Assembly (NCBI GenBank): GCA_038229295.1 | Contig: JBBROO010000047.1 | Span: forward strand, 1 to 22,239 | Source of the DNA: JAJPGZ01 sp038229295 | GTDB lineage: Bacteria > Verrucomicrobiota > Verrucomicrobiia > Chthoniobacterales > UBA10450 | Length of the DNA stretch: 22,239 bases | Reading direction: 5' to 3' | Part shown: one piece after another, positions 22,074-22,239 of the stretch | Numbering within the stretch: the first letter of the stretch is position 1 | Layout of the letters: the number at the start of each line of letters is the position of its first letter | Program-made: the position numbers and the translations under genes | The notes under the pieces: model-generated | What the model saw: the letters and a program-made list of their open reading frames with translations, nothing else | Database searches by the model: none | What the model was told of the DNA's origin: nothing

Positions 22074-22239
22074 ATGAAAATCATTCACATCCATTTCGTG
22101 GGACTCATCGCCCTTGTGCTATCCGCAGGCACCGACGCGCAAAACGCGCCGGCACCCGCCGAACCGCCTTCGCCTCGCGCCACTACTGTGCCTGCTTCTG
22201 AGATCCACGGAGCGGTAGAGCGGAATACCTCAGACGCAG
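22074..22239 (+). CDS. Cassette 3 secreted protein, cut off by window end
   Basis: The first 55 codons of an open frame with ATG at 22074, 22 bases after attC 2. The N-terminus MKIIHIHFVGLIALVLSAGTDAQ looks like a signal peptide (possible cleavage after TDA or ADAQ-like site), followed by a Pro/Ala-rich stretch (NAPAPAEPPSPRATT). An exported protein is likely. The family cannot be named from this part. Confidence 0.6.
   Translation, partial: MKIIHIHFVGLIALVLSAGTDAQNAPAPAEPPSPRATTVPASEIHGAVERNTSDA

Larger units (their letters stand above)
21169..22239 (+). mobile_element. Integron gene-cassette array, integrase not in window
   Basis: Three cassette junctions of the form GTTRRRY are seen: GTTAGGT at 21169, GTTAGGC at 21623 and GTTAGGC at 22045. 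The last two end full attC sites. Predicted cassettes are 21170-21623, 21624-22045 and 22046 onward, all in the same direction with stop codons falling inside the attC R'' core as in ordinary cassettes. No tyrosine recombinase of the IntI type is encoded within the window on either strand. This is either the 5' edge of a CALIN (attC cluster lacking an integrase) or an integron whose integrase lies beyond 22239. The first junction lacks the L' box of the other two and could be an attI remnant. Confidence 0.85.

Overview
The window is about 22 kb of a compact, moderately GC-rich bacterial chromosome, not a phage or plasmid. The gene set (uracil phosphoribosyltransferase, thymidylate kinase plus DNA polymerase III delta', FabG, MsrA, 6-phosphogluconolactonase, an EVE-domain protein, a PHP-glycosyltransferase fusion, a TPM-domain pair) and the style of the intergenic repeats suggest a free-living, probably soil, Verrucomicrobiota-like organism. 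That taxonomic guess is inference only. Many genes lack a visible Shine-Dalgarno sequence and spacers are short.

Layout: (1) 1-620, the 3' part of upp. (2) 620-7850, minus strand, a tightly packed cell-envelope/signalling operon read from 7850 downward: EVE protein, DUF2334-type deacetylase, PHP-GT4 fusion, peptidoglycan-binding secreted protein, CHASE4 hybrid histidine kinase, RlpA-like lipoprotein; four of the five junctions are 4-nt overlaps or 2-nt gaps. (3) 7920-9527, tmk-holB. (4) 9507-10471, minus strand, zinc-ribbon TPM protein and a small membrane protein. (5) 10521-11633, Gfo/Idh/MocA oxidoreductase. (6) 11644-14755, a defence island: HTH protein, DNA methyltransferase, probable restriction endonuclease, and the truncated 5' end of a second methyltransferase beside a tandemly duplicated repeat. 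(7) 15090-17131, RsbRD-type histidine kinase and fabG. (8) 17275-18528, sulfotransferase (minus). (9) 18610-21084, msrA, pgl and a CDP-paratose-2-epimerase-like SDR, separated by palindromic intergenic repeats. (10) 21169-22239, the start of an integron gene-cassette array with two attC sites and no integrase in view.

Two signals stand out. The first is a non-coding-type DNA word, WTGTCGATCTT (= AAGATCGACAW), whose 9-base core TGTCGATCT occurs 30 times by hand count where about 0.2 is expected by chance. It is on both strands, read in several codon phases inside genes, enriched in spacers, often abutting start or stop codons, and missing from the restriction island, the second kinase and the cassette array. 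Its density resembles that of DNA uptake sequences, but its function is unknown. The second is the cassette array (attC at 21507-21629 and 21944-22051), which carries small unknown membrane or secreted proteins. A weaker third signal is enrichment of GCCTAAC/GTTAGGC, the same heptamer as the attC core, across the ordinary genes.
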